A stretch of 64,000 nt of DNA, taken from contig WYCU01000004.1 in the NCBI GenBank assembly GCA_016617495.1, forward strand, positions 62,001 to 126,000, read 5' to 3'. Under the pieces are notes generated by a model, which was given only the letters and a program-made list of their open reading frames with translations, was not told where the DNA came from and did no database searches. This DNA comes from Azonexaceae bacterium s22. GTDB lineage: Bacteria > Pseudomonadota > Gammaproteobacteria > Burkholderiales > Rhodocyclaceae. A program made the position numbers and the translations under genes. Positions 37,712 through 48,200 of the stretch are shown here, in pieces. Every line of letters begins with the position of its first letter. Positions within the stretch are counted from its first letter, which is position 1.

Positions 37712-38095
37712 ATGAGCTATAGCGTAAAAGTCATTGATCACTATGAGAATCCGCGCAACGTCGGCTCTTTCGACAAGGAAGATTCCGGCGTGGGTACCGG
37801 TATGGTTGGTGCCCCGGCATGTGGCGATGTGATGAAGTTGCAGATCAAGGTGAACAAGGAGGGTGTGATTGAAGACGCCAAGTTCAAAACTTATGGTTGC
37901 GGCTCCGCCATCGCGTCGTCGTCGCTGGTGACCGAGTGGGTCAAGGGCAAGACCGTCGACCAGGCGCTGGAGATCAAAAATACCGAGATCGCCGAGGAAT
38001 TGGCGCTGCCGCCGGTTAAAATCCACTGCTCGATCCTGGCCGAGGATGCCATCAAGGCAGCCGTGGCCGATTACAAAAAGAAGCACGGAGAATAA
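37712..38095 (+). CDS. iscU: Iron-sulfur scaffold IscU
   Basis: Scaffold on which 2Fe-2S and 4Fe-4S clusters are built. All three ligand cysteines are present (PACGDV, YGCGSA, KIHCSIL) together with the conserved Asp and the HscA-recognition motif LPPVK. 127 aa is standard. Followed two bases later by iscA. Confidence 0.98.
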   Translation: MSYSVKVIDHYENPRNVGSFDKEDSGVGTGMVGAPACGDVMKLQIKVNKEGVIEDAKFKTYGCGSAIASSSLVTEWVKGKTVDQALEIKNTEIAEELALPPVKIHCSILAEDAIKAAVADYKKKHGE

Positions 38096-38097
38096 GC

Positions 38098-38421
38098 ATG
38101 GCGATCACCTTGAGCGAAAAGGCGGCAAAGCACGTCACCAATTTCCTGTCCAAACGCGGCAAGGGTATCGGTCTGCGTCTCGGGGTGCGGACCAGCGGTT
38201 GTTCGGGCATGGCCTACAAGTTGGAGTTTGTCGACGAGTCGGCCGAGGACGATCTGGTTTTTGACAGCAATGGTGTGAAGGTTTTTGTCGATCCGAAGAG
38301 CCTGCCTTATCTGGACGGTATGGAGTTGGACTTCGTGCGCGAAGGGCTGAACGAGGGTTTCAAGTTCAATAACCCGAACGTCAAGGATCAGTGCGGCTGC
38401 GGCGAATCCTTCAACGTGTAA
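38098..38421 (+). CDS. iscA: Iron-sulfur carrier IscA
   Basis: A-type carrier transferring Fe or Fe-S clusters to apo-proteins. Cysteine ligands lie in [12 protein letters not shown] and at the C-terminus in CGCGESFNV. 107 aa, two bases after iscU. A long stem-loop separates it from hscB. Confidence 0.97.
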   Translation: MAITLSEKAAKHVTNFLSKRGKGIGLRLGVRTSGCSGMAYKLEFVDESAEDDLVFDSNGVKVFVDPKSLPYLDGMELDFVREGLNEGFKFNNPNVKDQCGCGESFNV

Positions 38422-38431
38422 CAGGCGGCTC

Positions 38432-38501
38432 GGCGGGGCGGCGTCAAACCCCGCTTGCCGTACTGATCGTACTGTCTGCGCGGGGTTCGCCTGGCCCCGC
38501 C
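38432..38501 (+). repeat. Long GC-rich stem-loop between iscA and hscB
   Basis: Nested arms GGCGGGGC ... GCCCCGCC and AACCCCGC ... GCGGGGTT enclose a central GTAC-TGATC-GTAC element. No T-run follows. It resembles a REP-type intergenic palindrome and would fold in the operon message, dividing iscRSUA from hscBA-fdx. Confidence 0.8.
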
Positions 38502-38559
38502 TTCGCTTTGACGTAGTCGCATCCTGAACCGTCCAGATTGTGCGTTTGTGAGGCTTGAG

Positions 38560-39087
38560 GTGGATCTAAGCACTGATTTCTTTTCCCTGTTCGAACTGCC
38601 AAAGACCTTCCGCCTGAATCTGTCCGAGCTGGATTCGCGTTATCGTGACGTGCAGGCGCAGGTGCATCCGGATCGCTTTGCCAATGCAAGCGAGGCCGAG
38701 CGCCGACTGTCGATGCAGTGGGCGACGCGAGCCAACGAGGCTTATCAGACGCTGAAACGTCCACTGGAGCGTGCCAAGTACCTGCTGAGTCTTGCGGGGC
38801 ACGATCTGCAGGCGGAAAGCAATACCGCCATGCCGGCCGATTTCCTGATGGAGCAGATGGAGTGGCGGGAAGCTGTCATGGAAGCGCGCGGTGGTGGCGA
38901 TCATCACGAACTGGAGCATTTGCATCATCGTCTGCGCAATGACATCGACGGGCGCCACGAAAGCCTTGGCGCCTTGCTGGATGAGCAGCAGGATTACGCG
39001 GCGGCGACCGATCTGGTACGCCGCCTGATGTTTCTCGACAAACTTTTGTATGAAATCGACGACGCCCTGGCGTCGCTGGAAGAATAA
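38560..39087 (+). CDS. hscB: Co-chaperone HscB (J-domain)
   Basis: J-domain protein that delivers IscU to HscA. The HPD motif is in [10 protein letters not shown]; the C-terminal three-helix bundle ([14 protein letters not shown]...) binds IscU. GTG at 38560 with AGG six bases upstream is preferred; a GTG at 38548 is the alternative. 175 aa is normal for HscB. hscA starts two bases later. Confidence 0.94.
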   Translation: MDLSTDFFSLFELPKTFRLNLSELDSRYRDVQAQVHPDRFANASEAERRLSMQWATRANEAYQTLKRPLERAKYLLSLAGHDLQAESNTAMPADFLMEQMEWREAVMEARGGGDHHELEHLHHRLRNDIDGRHESLGALLDEQQDYAAATDLVRRLMFLDKLLYEIDDALASLEE

Positions 39088-39089
39088 GC

Positions 39090-40985
39090 ATGGCATTGTT
39101 TCAAATCGCCGAACCCGGGGAATCCGCGGCACCGCATGAGCACAAGCTGGCAATCGGCATCGATCTGGGAACCACCAATTCTCTCGTGGCAACGGTGCGC
39201 AGCGGGATCGCGGTTTGTCTGAACGACGATCAAGGGCGGCCGTTGTTGCCTTCGGTGGTGCGCTATCACGCCGATGGCAGCACGGAAGTCGGGTACGAAG
39301 CCCAGAGGCAACAGGCCGTCGATCCGAAGCACACCATCGTTTCGGTCAAGCGCTTCATGGGCCGTGGCATCAAGGATATTGCGCATGTCGAGGCGATGCC
39401 CTATGACTTCGTCGAGGCCCCGGGGATGGTCAGGCTCAAGACCCATGCGGGTATCAAGAGTCCGGTCGAGGTTTCTGCCGAAATCCTCAAGTCCTTGAAG
39501 CACCGTGCGGAATTGGCTTTGGGTGGTGATCTGGTCGGTGCGGTCATCACGGTTCCGGCGTATTTCGATGACGCACAACGCCAGGCGACCAAAGACGCTG
39601 CGCGCCTGGCCGGGCTGAATGTACTGCGTTTGCTCAACGAGCCGACGGCAGCCGCGATTGCCTACGGGCTCGACAACGCGGCAGAAGGCGTTTACGCAGT
39701 TTATGACTTGGGCGGCGGTACCTTCGACATTTCCATCCTGAAGCTGACGAAAGGCGTCTTTGAAGTCATGGCCACCGGTGGGGATTCGGCGCTGGGCGGC
39801 GACGATTTCGATCATCGTATTTATTGCTGGGTGATTGAGCAGGCGCGCTTGCAGCCGCTTTCGCCCGAGGATGCGCGCCGGTTGATGATGCGTTGCCGGG
39901 AAGCCAAAGAATTTCTCACGAACAATCCGGAAGCACCGATTGTGTTGCGTTTGGCTACCGGCGAGATTGTCGATGTCAAACTCGACGTGGCGACTTTTGC
40001 CCACATTACGCAGACCCTCGTTTCCAAGACACTGCAACCGGTCAAGAAAGCGCTGCGCGATGCCGGCCTGCGTGCGGAAGACATCAAGGGCGTTGTGATG
40101 GTCGGTGGCGCGACGCGTATGCCGCAGGTTCAAAAAGCCGTGGGCGACTTTTTCCGGCAGGAGCCGCTGACCAACCTCGATCCGGACAAAGTGGTCGCCT
40201 TGGGCGCTGCCACTCAAGCCAACCTGCTGGCCGGTAACAAGACCGGCAAGGACGACTGGCTGCTGCTCGACGTGATTCCGTTGTCGCTGGGGCTGGAAAC
40301 GATGGGCGGGCTCACCGAGAAGGTGATTCCGCGCAATTCGACGATTCCGACGGCACGAGCGCAGGAATTTACTACTTTCAAGGATGGTCAGACCGCAATG
40401 GCCATCCACGTGGTTCAGGGCGAACGCGAATTGGTGAGCGATTGCCGTTCGCTGGCGCGTTTCGAGTTGCGCGGGATCCCGCCGATGGTGGCTGGTGCCG
40501 CACGCATCCGGGTTACTTTTCAGGTCGACGCCGATGGTCTCCTTTCGGTAACGGCGCGAGAGCAGACCACTGGGGTGGAGTCCAGTATCACCGTCAAACC
40601 GTCCTACGGCCTGTCGGACAATGAAATCGCCAGCATGCTTCAGGATTCCATGGCCCATGCCAAGGATGACGCCATGGCGCGTGCCCTGAAGGAGGCGCAG
40701 GTCGAGGCCGACCGGATGATTGAAGCAACCGAAGCGGCTCTGCACGAAGATGCTCATCTGCTTAATGCCGCGGAGATCGAGAAAATTCGTAACACCATCG
40801 CCAAACTGCGCGAAACCGCGGCTGGCGAGAACCGTCGCCTGATCAACATCGCGATGGACGACCTGGGTTATGAAACGCAGGAATTTGCTCATCGACGTAT
40901 GGATCAGAGTATCAAGCGCGCCCTGGCGGGACGAAAGGTCGACGACATTCCGATGGGCGAAGAAAAGGAAGGAGAGGGCGCATGA
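39090..40985 (+). CDS. hscA: Fe-S assembly Hsp70 chaperone HscA
   Basis: Specialised Hsp70 that, with HscB and ATP, releases clusters from IscU. The ATPase domain has [26 protein letters not shown] and [11 protein letters not shown]; the substrate domain has [19 protein letters not shown]. 631 aa including an acidic C-terminal tail. Its stop overlaps the fdx ATG (ATGA). Confidence 0.98.
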   Translation: MALFQIAEPGESAAPHEHKLAIGIDLGTTNSLVATVRSGIAVCLNDDQGRPLLPSVVRYHADGSTEVGYEAQRQQAVDPKHTIVSVKRFMGRGIKDIAHVEAMPYDFVEAPGMVRLKTHAGIKSPVEVSAEILKSLKHRAELALGGDLVGAVITVPAYFDDAQRQATKDAARLAGLNVLRLLNEPTAAAIAYGLDNAAEGVYAVYDLGGGTFDISILKLTKGVFEVMATGGDSALGGDDFDHRIYCWVIEQARLQPLSPEDARRLMMRCREAKEFLTNNPEAPIVLRLATGEIVDVKLDVATFAHITQTLVSKTLQPVKKALRDAGLRAEDIKGVVMVGGATRMPQVQKAVGDFFRQEPLTNLDPDKVVALGAATQANLLAGNKTGKDDWLLLDVIPLSLGLETMGGLTEKVIPRNSTIPTARAQEFTTFKDGQTAMAIHVVQGERELVSDCRSLARFELRGIPPMVAGAARIRVTFQVDADGLLSVTAREQTTGVESSITVKPSYGLSDNEIASMLQDSMAHAKDDAMARALKEAQVEADRMIEATEAALHEDAHLLNAAEIEKIRNTIAKLRETAAGENRRLINIAMDDLGYETQEFAHRRMDQSIKRALAGRKVDDIPMGEEKEGEGA

Positions 40986-41326
40986 CCCAGATCATCGTGT
41001 TGCCGCACATCGAGCTTTGCCCCGATGGGGCGGTGATCGAAGCCGAGGCAGGCAAATCGATTTGCGAGAACCTGCTGGCGAACGACATTGAGCTTGAGCA
41101 CGCATGTGAAATGTCGTGCGCATGTACCACCTGCCATGTGATCGTCCGCGAGGGCTTCAATTCATTGGAACCGGCCGAGGATACCGAGGAAGACTTGCTG
41201 GACAAGGCTTGGGGTCTGGAGCCGAATTCCCGCCTCGGTTGCCAGGCCATCGTGCAGTCGACGCCGCTCGTTGTCGAAATCCCCAAATACAGCATCAATA
41301 TGGCGAAGGAGGGGCATCGCAAATGA
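40982..41326 (+). CDS. fdx: Isc-type 2Fe-2S ferredoxin
   Basis: Electron donor for cluster assembly on IscU. Cluster ligands follow the adrenodoxin-type pattern C-5x-C-2x-C ([10 protein letters not shown]) with the fourth Cys in RLGCQAI. 114 aa. Both ends overlap neighbours by ATGA. Confidence 0.97.
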   Translation: MTQIIVLPHIELCPDGAVIEAEAGKSICENLLANDIELEHACEMSCACTTCHVIVREGFNSLEPAEDTEEDLLDKAWGLEPNSRLGCQAIVQSTPLVVEIPKYSINMAKEGHRK

Positions 41327-41517
41327 AATGGACCGACATCAACGACATCGCCATCGAATTGTCTGAGGCGCATCCTGACAAGGATCCACTCAAGATCAAT
41401 TTTGTCGATCTTCGTGACTGGGTGATGGCCCTGCCCGGATTCAACGATGATCCGAAGCACTGCGGAGAAAAAATTCTCGAAGCGATTCAGCAAGCCTGGA
41501 TTGACGAGGTAGCTTGA
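41323..41517 (+). CDS. iscX: Iron-sulfur assembly protein IscX
   Basis: Small acidic protein (64 aa) that binds IscS and iron and tunes cluster assembly. [22 protein letters not shown] and FVDLRDWVMALPGF are the family hallmarks. Starts at ATGA on the fdx stop and ends the isc operon; a weak TAAGC/GCTTA stem with a GGGTTTTT tail follows at about 41527-41550. Confidence 0.96.
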   Translation: MKWTDINDIAIELSEAHPDKDPLKINFVDLRDWVMALPGFNDDPKHCGEKILEAIQQAWIDEVA

Positions 41518-41633
41518 GGCTCCGTTAAGCTGGGTTTGCTTAGGGTTTTTCTGGATCACCGGTACGAACAGTCGGCAGTACCGGACTGGTTCCGGGGCAA
41601 TGACAGTCAGGTTCAGAGCAGGGGGCGGCATGT

Positions 41634-41639
41634 TAGAAT
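41634..41639 (+). promoter_or_regulatory. Candidate -10 element upstream of kpsM
   Basis: TAGAAT within GTTAGAATGC, about 55 bases before the kpsM start, with a weak TTCAGA at -35 spacing 16. A plausible promoter for the capsule export genes. Confidence 0.4.
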
Positions 41640-41693
41640 GCCCCCTTCAAAAATCTGACAAGCCGGAGACGGCTTCGCCATTACTCATTGCCT

Positions 41694-42494
41694 ATGTCGT
41701 CATTGAGCGGATTCCAGGGGCGGTCATCGCTTGCAGTAACCCTATCTGTTTGGCGAGCGCTTCTGCTTCGAGAAGCTTTGACCCGAATTTCCGGAGGTCG
41801 TGCCGCTTGGCTTTGGCTTCTAATTGAACCTGTTGTGCACATGGCTTTTATGGTCATCGTGTTCACAGTGATTCGCCATCGCGTCATTGGCGGAATCGAT
41901 TCTGCGGTTTGGGTTATCGCGGGCATGCTCGCCTATTTCATGTTCCGGCGACCTGCAATGCAGGGCATCGAGGGAATTAACGCCAATCGGGCATTATTTA
42001 CCTACCGTCAGGTTCGTCCCGTTGATACCGTCCTTGTTCGTTCCTGGCTGGAAGGCTCCCTCATGTTGATTGTGGCCTTTGTTGTATTAGCCGGGGCTGG
42101 ACTGTTGGGATTGCCGGTCATTCCGGATGACCCCCTGTTAGTGCTTGGTTCCTTGTTTGGGCTGTGGATACTTGGTTTGGGGTTTGCCATGGCTTGCTCG
42201 GTGCCGAATGACCTCGTGCCGGGTTTTGGTCACCTGATCAAACTGGTGATGACCCCGTTGTATCTTTTGTCCGGTGTATTGTTTCCGATAACACTCGTTC
42301 CCTACCCCTATCAACAGTGGTTGATGTTCAATCCTGTCGTGCATGGTGTGGAATCGATCCGCTTGGGTTTTGGTGCGCACTACCACGTGCCGGCCGGTCT
42401 TAGTCTGCCGTTTCTTTATGCTTTTGGATTTGGATTGCTATTTATCGGCTTGGCACTCCATGTCCGCTTCGTTGAACGGTTAATTGCCAGATGA
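41694..42494 (+). CDS. kpsM: Capsule ABC transporter permease
   Basis: ABC-2-type membrane subunit exporting capsular polysaccharide across the inner membrane (KpsM/BexB/CtrC family). 266 aa with about six membrane helices (for example LWLLIEPVVHMAFMVIVFTVI, SLFGLWILGLGFAMAC, LYLLSGVLFPITLVP). The C-terminal FNPVVHGVESIRLGFG is family-typical. ATG 41694 is chosen over a TTG two codons upstream. Its stop overlaps the kpsT ATG. Confidence 0.95.
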   Translation: MSSLSGFQGRSSLAVTLSVWRALLLREALTRISGGRAAWLWLLIEPVVHMAFMVIVFTVIRHRVIGGIDSAVWVIAGMLAYFMFRRPAMQGIEGINANRALFTYRQVRPVDTVLVRSWLEGSLMLIVAFVVLAGAGLLGLPVIPDDPLLVLGSLFGLWILGLGFAMACSVPNDLVPGFGHLIKLVMTPLYLLSGVLFPITLVPYPYQQWLMFNPVVHGVESIRLGFGAHYHVPAGLSLPFLYAFGFGLLFIGLALHVRFVERLIAR

Positions 42495-43156
42495 TTGTTG
42501 TTCAAGACCTCCATAAGCGATACATGACCGACCATGGGCCGGGTAAATGGGTATTGCAAGGTGTGACGCTGACCATCCCGCGGAACGCAAACGTGGGTTT
42601 GGTTGGTGGAAACGGTGCTGGCAAGTCGACTTTGCTACGCTTGATTGGCGGCATCGATTATCCCGATAAGGGTTTTGTCGAAAGACAATGTCGTGTGTCT
42701 TGGCCCATGGGATTGGTTGGCGGCTTGCAAGGTTCGCTAACCGGACGCCAGAACGCGAAATTTGTGTGTCGCATCCATGGTCATGAAAGCGATATTGATG
42801 ATCGAATCGCTTTCATTGAGGATTTTGCGGAAATCGGTGAAGCATTCGATGAGCCGGTGAAAACCTATTCGTCCGGGATGCAGTCGCGGCTCAAGTTTGG
42901 AATTTCTTTGGCTTTTGATTTCGACGTTTATATCTCCGACGAAGTGACTTCGGCCGGAGATGCGGTGTTTGCCCGTAAGGCAAACAATGCATTCAAGGCA
43001 CTGGCTGATCGGGCGGGACTCATCATGGTGTCGCATAGCGACGCTACGCTAAGGCAGTTTTGCCAAGCCGGGGTCTGGTTGCATGAAGGCCAAGCCTATT
43101 GGTTCGATGACATTGAAGACGCGCTGAAAAATTACAAGGAAAGTATAAGTGCATGA
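42491..43156 (+). CDS. kpsT: Capsule ABC transporter ATPase
   Basis: Nucleotide-binding subunit partnering KpsM. Walker A GGNGAGKSTLLRL, signature YSSGMQSRLKFGIS and Walker B-like DVYISDEVTSAGD are visible. 221 aa is standard for this short ATPase family. ATGA overlaps on both sides tie kpsM-kpsT-kpsE into one translational unit. Confidence 0.96.
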   Translation: MIVVQDLHKRYMTDHGPGKWVLQGVTLTIPRNANVGLVGGNGAGKSTLLRLIGGIDYPDKGFVERQCRVSWPMGLVGGLQGSLTGRQNAKFVCRIHGHESDIDDRIAFIEDFAEIGEAFDEPVKTYSSGMQSRLKFGISLAFDFDVYISDEVTSAGDAVFARKANNAFKALADRAGLIMVSHSDATLRQFCQAGVWLHEGQAYWFDDIEDALKNYKESISA

Positions 43157-44322
43157 TTGATCGTATAAAAAACCACCCGATGACGGACAACGCCAGGAGG
43201 GCCGTCGAATCTGTGCAGAATTGGATGGCGCCGCCCATCTTGCGCCGCCGTACTTTTGCGGTTGCTGCAGTGGCAATCGTGTTGGCGATCATTTACTGGG
43301 GATTGATCGCATCGGATCGATATGTTTCCGAAGCGCAGATTGTCATTGAACGTACCGATCTCGGGGGGAGCGGAACGACAGTGGATTTGGGGGGGCTGCT
43401 TGGAGGAAGTTCGAGTGGAAACAGAACCGACCAGATGCTCTTGCGTGCCCATTTGCTTTCGGTGGATATGCTGAAGAAGTTGGACGAAAAGCTGGATCTT
43501 CGTAGCCACTACAGCGACCGAGAGCGCGATGTCATTTCCCGAATGTGGAAGAAAGATATTGAGCAGGAATGGTTTCATCGCCATTACCTGGCGAGAACTA
43601 GTGTCGACTTCGATGAATACTCAGGGATTCTGATGGTTCGAGTAGAGGCTTATGATCCGAAAATGGCCAATGCCATCGCCGAAATGCTGGTTCGTGAGGG
43701 CGAGCGCTACATGAACGAATTGGGCCATGCAATGGCACGAGATCAAGTTGCCTTCCTCGAAAAGCAGGTTGACGAAATGGGTCAGGCACTCTTGCGGACG
43801 CGTCGCGAATTACTTTCGTTTCAAAACAAGAAAGGGATGATTTCGCCACAGGCGACAGCGGAAGCCTTGCAGGCAACTATCAGCCGCCTTGAAGGCCAAT
43901 TGACCGATTTAAAGGCAAGACGTGGCGCGCTGATGGGCTATTTGAACACCCAGGCACCTACAGTTATCGATCTGGATATGCAAATTAGGGCGTTGGAAAA
44001 GCAAATAATCCAAGAGCAAGCCAGACTGACATCCCCGAAGGGGCAGACATTGAACACAGCAGTTGAAGAGTTTCAGCGCTTGGAAATGATCGCCAAATTT
44101 GCTGAAGACATTTATCAGACTGCACTCACCGCACTTGAGAAGGGCCGCTTGGAATCCCTGAGAACCTTGAAGAAAGTCTCAGTGATTCAAGCGCCGAGCA
44201 TGCCTCAATATCCATGGGAACCAAGGCGGATTTATAACATTGTTGTTTTCGTATTGATAGCCGTTGTGGTGGCAGGGATAGTCCATCTCGCTGCTGCGAT
44301 TATTCGCGATCATCGGGACTGA
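43153..44322 (+). CDS. kpsE: Capsule export inner-membrane protein (PCP family)
   Basis: KpsE/BexC/CtrB-type periplasmic adaptor linking the ABC transporter to the outer-membrane channel. An N-terminal membrane helix (FAVAAVAIVLAIIYWGLI, about residues 35-52), a large periplasmic coiled-coil section (LISFQ-like, AEALQATISRLEGQLTDLKARRGAL) and a C-terminal membrane helix (IYNIVVFVLIAVVVAGIVHLAAA). 389 aa. The partner outer-membrane protein KpsD is encoded at 55757. Confidence 0.94.
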   Translation: MIDRIKNHPMTDNARRAVESVQNWMAPPILRRRTFAVAAVAIVLAIIYWGLIASDRYVSEAQIVIERTDLGGSGTTVDLGGLLGGSSSGNRTDQMLLRAHLLSVDMLKKLDEKLDLRSHYSDRERDVISRMWKKDIEQEWFHRHYLARTSVDFDEYSGILMVRVEAYDPKMANAIAEMLVREGERYMNELGHAMARDQVAFLEKQVDEMGQALLRTRRELLSFQNKKGMISPQATAEALQATISRLEGQLTDLKARRGALMGYLNTQAPTVIDLDMQIRALEKQIIQEQARLTSPKGQTLNTAVEEFQRLEMIAKFAEDIYQTALTALEKGRLESLRTLKKVSVIQAPSMPQYPWEPRRIYNIVVFVLIAVVVAGIVHLAAAIIRDHRD

Positions 44323-44392
44323 CAAGGGTTTTTCAAATAATAGCATACAGTTAAATGACACCCCTAGCCTATAAAGTATAAAGGAAGAGACA

Positions 44393-45127
44393 ATGAACGA
44401 AATGAAAGGATTTTCCTGTATAGGGGTGTTGGGAAAAACCATAAAAATTGGATTCCCAAAGCCTGCGACTGTAATGGTTGAACTGCCGGTCCAATTGCGG
44501 GAGGGGATATATGATGTCAATAGCATCGGTGCGTATACTTATTTAGGTGGGGGAAAGTCGTGGTTTCGTCATGTTGATTCAATCGGACGATTTTGCCTAA
44601 TAGCCCGCGACGTTGTCATGGGGAGCGTAGAGCACCCTTTGGATATGTTGTCGCCTCATCCACTTTTTTCCGGTAAGTGGGAAAAAGACTGGCCTCAGCT
44701 AGAAAGTTACTATAAAAGCAACTCAAAAATAATACGAAAAGTTCAGGAGAGGATGGCGGATGATGCAAAGGATAAATTCAAAAGAATAAAAATTGGAAAT
44801 GATGTTTGGATCGGAGAAGGGGTATTTATACGGCGAGGTGTGAGCGTAGGAGATGGTGCAGTAATCGCTGCAAGATCATTTGTTAATGAGGACGTTCCAC
44901 CTTATGCCGTTGTTGCAGGAACACCCGCCCGCGTAGTCCGTAGTCGGTTTGATCAGCATATTGTAAAAAAATTACTTTCGCTGCGATGGTGGGAGTATGG
45001 TTTGACAGCTTTGGAGGGGGTGGATATTCGCGATCCGGAGACTGCAGTAGTGGAGATCGAGAAAAATATTCTTGGCGGATTTGCGGTTAAGCTAGAGCCG
45101 CGTTGGCATGAAATAAGTGGGCTTTAA
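44393..45127 (+). CDS. Hexapeptide O-acetyltransferase (CatB/XAT-like)
   Basis: Likely acetylates a capsule sugar with acetyl-CoA. A left-handed beta-helix is seen in the C-terminal half: KIGNDVWIGEGVFIRRGVSVGDGAVIAARSFV-type turns and the closing PPYAVVAGTPARVVRSRF. The insert EHPLDMLSPHPLF carries the catalytic-His region of the XAT group. 244 aa; AAGGAAGAGACA precedes the ATG. First gene of the lower-GC strain-specific part of the locus; the acceptor is not known. Confidence 0.85.
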   Translation: MNEMKGFSCIGVLGKTIKIGFPKPATVMVELPVQLREGIYDVNSIGAYTYLGGGKSWFRHVDSIGRFCLIARDVVMGSVEHPLDMLSPHPLFSGKWEKDWPQLESYYKSNSKIIRKVQERMADDAKDKFKRIKIGNDVWIGEGVFIRRGVSVGDGAVIAARSFVNEDVPPYAVVAGTPARVVRSRFDQHIVKKLLSLRWWEYGLTALEGVDIRDPETAVVEIEKNILGGFAVKLEPRWHEISGL

Positions 45128-45228
45128 TCGGCGGAGTGTTATTGATGCAAAATCATAGAATATAGATTCACTTCGAAAGTGTTGTCATATATAAATTTAG
45201 CCGATCAGTTTTTTAATATTTGGTTTTT

Positions 45229-48200
45229 ATGAATATTCTTTATTACTTTGAGCCTTGGGTTGAGTTGGGGCGTCCTTACTTGCGTTACCATAATTTGCGC
45301 TACCAACTTGGCCCCCAAATTCGTGCGCTGAGTTACCGGTCGGACGTGAAAATAAAAATTGCTATTGGCGAAGGGACATATCATAAGTGCAAGAGCGACG
45401 GATATGATTATGAGGGGTGTGAGGTAGTTGTGCTCTTCCAGGATGAATTGCGGGAGCTTTCATCTAATTATCTAAATGCGTCGAAATTGCTTTTTGAGAG
45501 AGACGAGGTAGTATCCAGGCGCTATGCGGACTTCATTTGCAGGAAATTGGGTGGATGGACTCCAGATGTTATTATTTCATTCTTGGCCCCCTTGCCAGAT
45601 TTTTCCCGCGTGTGGCCAAATGTTACTGCGATATATACTGAATTTGGGATGTTCTCTCGTGTCCCGTACCCGCGAACTTTTTATTTTGACCACCATGGAA
45701 TGTTTGGTAACTCTGCACTGCGAAAATTCTCCTCTGAATTGTTGGAGGGGAAAGCAGGTGCGATTGCATTGGAACAATTAAAGGATTTTCGTAATAACTA
45801 TCTTTATCCGTTTTATTTGAAAAGGCGCATTCTTGGCGAGGATTTGATAAAAAAGGCCGGTGGTTTTGAATTTAAAATATTGTTGCCACTCCAGTTTTCG
45901 AATTATTTTGGATTTGATTGTTGTTCCAGTTATGCTGATCAGTTCGATTATCTTGTTGCGGTATTGGACAGTATACCGAAAGATATTGGCGTATTTGTGA
46001 CTGAGCATACCGGATGGCCGGAAGTATTGACTCAACACAATGTTCAGTATCTTCAAGAGCGTTATGAAAATTTATTGTGGAGTTCCGGCTTGTCAAAAAT
46101 AAGAGCTGCTTCACAATATTTGTTGCCTGAGGTCGATGCCGTAGTAACGGTTTCTTCGTCTATCGGCTTGCAATGCATGGCTTGGGATAAACCACTTTTT
46201 TCTCCCTGGGATTCCCACCTGTCAGGCTTCTCCATGGTTAACTCATTATCGGAGATCAGTTCTGAAAAGATTCGTGGATATAAGCCAGGATATTACGATA
46301 ATGCCGTAATCGAGCTGCTTGGTCGTTATTATTTAACGGAGCGGCATGTGTACGATGGGGCGGAGTTTTTTGAGTATCTTCAGCGGCGGATTAAGAATAG
46401 AGCTGCCGATAAATTTTCTGAGCAGTTCCCAATATATCACGGTAGTACAGTGGCTGTATTTGACGAATTAAAGAGCTCTTATAGAGAAGCGGATGGCCAT
46501 AAGCAATATATAGAGGATTTGGGGGATGAGGTTGTAAATATTCCCTTGGAAGGTGTTGGTGTACCAAACGAGTTTAAAAAAATTGTTGCAGAATGTGATG
46601 TTGTTTCGTTCGATTTATTCGATACATTGATTGATCGTCCATTTTATGCGCCTCACGAGCTATTCTTAAATTTACAGAAAAAGGTCAGGCTCATTACGGG
46701 GGATAGCTCACTAGAATTTCATAAACTCCGGCGTTACGCTGAGCATCGCGCGAGACAAATGACGTCTGCCGAAGAGGTTACTGTCGAAGAGATTTATGAA
46801 GTGTTCTGCAGTCTTTCCGGTGTGAATGTCGATTTTATACCACGCTTGATCGAGGCGGAATTCGAAGAAGAGCTCGAGTATTGTCGTCAGCGAAATTTTG
46901 GAAGAGCGCTTTACGATTACGCCAAGGAGCAAGGAAAGAGCATTGTTGTTACGTCCGATTTCTATTTCGGTGAACAGTACCTTCGGCGCCTTATTAGTAG
47001 AGTTGGATATACTAACGTCGCAAAGGTTTTTGTGTCTGCCGATTTGCGATTGTCAAAGAAGCATGGTGGAATATATAGGGAGGTGCTTCAAGCATTGCCA
47101 GTGCCTAGTAGTAAGATATTGCACGTCGGAGATAATTTGGAGTCGGATGTTCAAAATGCCAATAAATATGGTTTAAAAAGCTATCTGACACCGAAAGCAA
47201 TAGAAAACCTCAAATCTCAAACTGTCGCATCGTCCTATTGGACGTCCTTGTTTGAGCGGGTAGTATTCCCAACCTCTGAGACACAAATTGGCCAAAGCGT
47301 TTTCTTTGGTGTTTCTGCACGACGCTATTTCGATAATATTTCTCCCTCATCAAAGCCAGGTTTGAGCGGTGGAGATCCATCGCGTTTGGGGTATTTTGTG
47401 CTTGGACCTCTCGTGTTTGCGTTTACTCAATGGCTAATTGAGCAACTCAGGGTTAAGAATGCGGATAGTGTAAATTTCCTGGCCCGTGATGGGCGACTCT
47501 TCTACGAGGCTTATCGACTTTTCTGTCGCCATTCCAGAGACTTGCCATTGGCGCGCTATTTGCTGTCTTCGCGTAGGGCATATGGTCTTGCTGCTGTTTT
47601 TGACGTCGACGATGCTCAGGAATTGATATCTATACCCTTTGAGCCATGTTCTGTTAAAAATATCTTTCAAACTCGCTTCGGTATCGAATTAAATTCGGAA
47701 AATTGTAATGGCGACCTGCTGCAGGCCGCGGGATTGGCAAATTTGGAATCAAGAGTGCATCCGGTTCATGATCTGATGCGTCTAAAACGACTGGTTGTAT
47801 TACTCTGGCCCGCTCTAGAGAAGATCGCGATTGCAGAACGTTCCGCGTTGAACACGTATTGTGACGATGTGGGTCTATTGTCGGATAGACATCCAGCTGT
47901 AGTTGATATTGGCTATGCAGGAACATTGCAGGCCTATCTTGAGAAAATTCTCGATAAAAAAATCAATGGATTCTATTTTGTTACGCATGCGAGAGCCGAC
48001 GCCTACAAACGTAAAGGGTTAGACATCACTGCGTATTATCGAGAGTCTGTAGAACATCATTTGAAAAAAGACTTGATTTCGAAAAATATTTCACTTTTCG
48101 AATTGCTTTTTAGCTCCGACGAGCAAAGTCTTTTGAATTTTGAATATTCCTCTAATGGCGAAGTCATTCCTGTATATAAAAATTCAATTAATAATACTTC

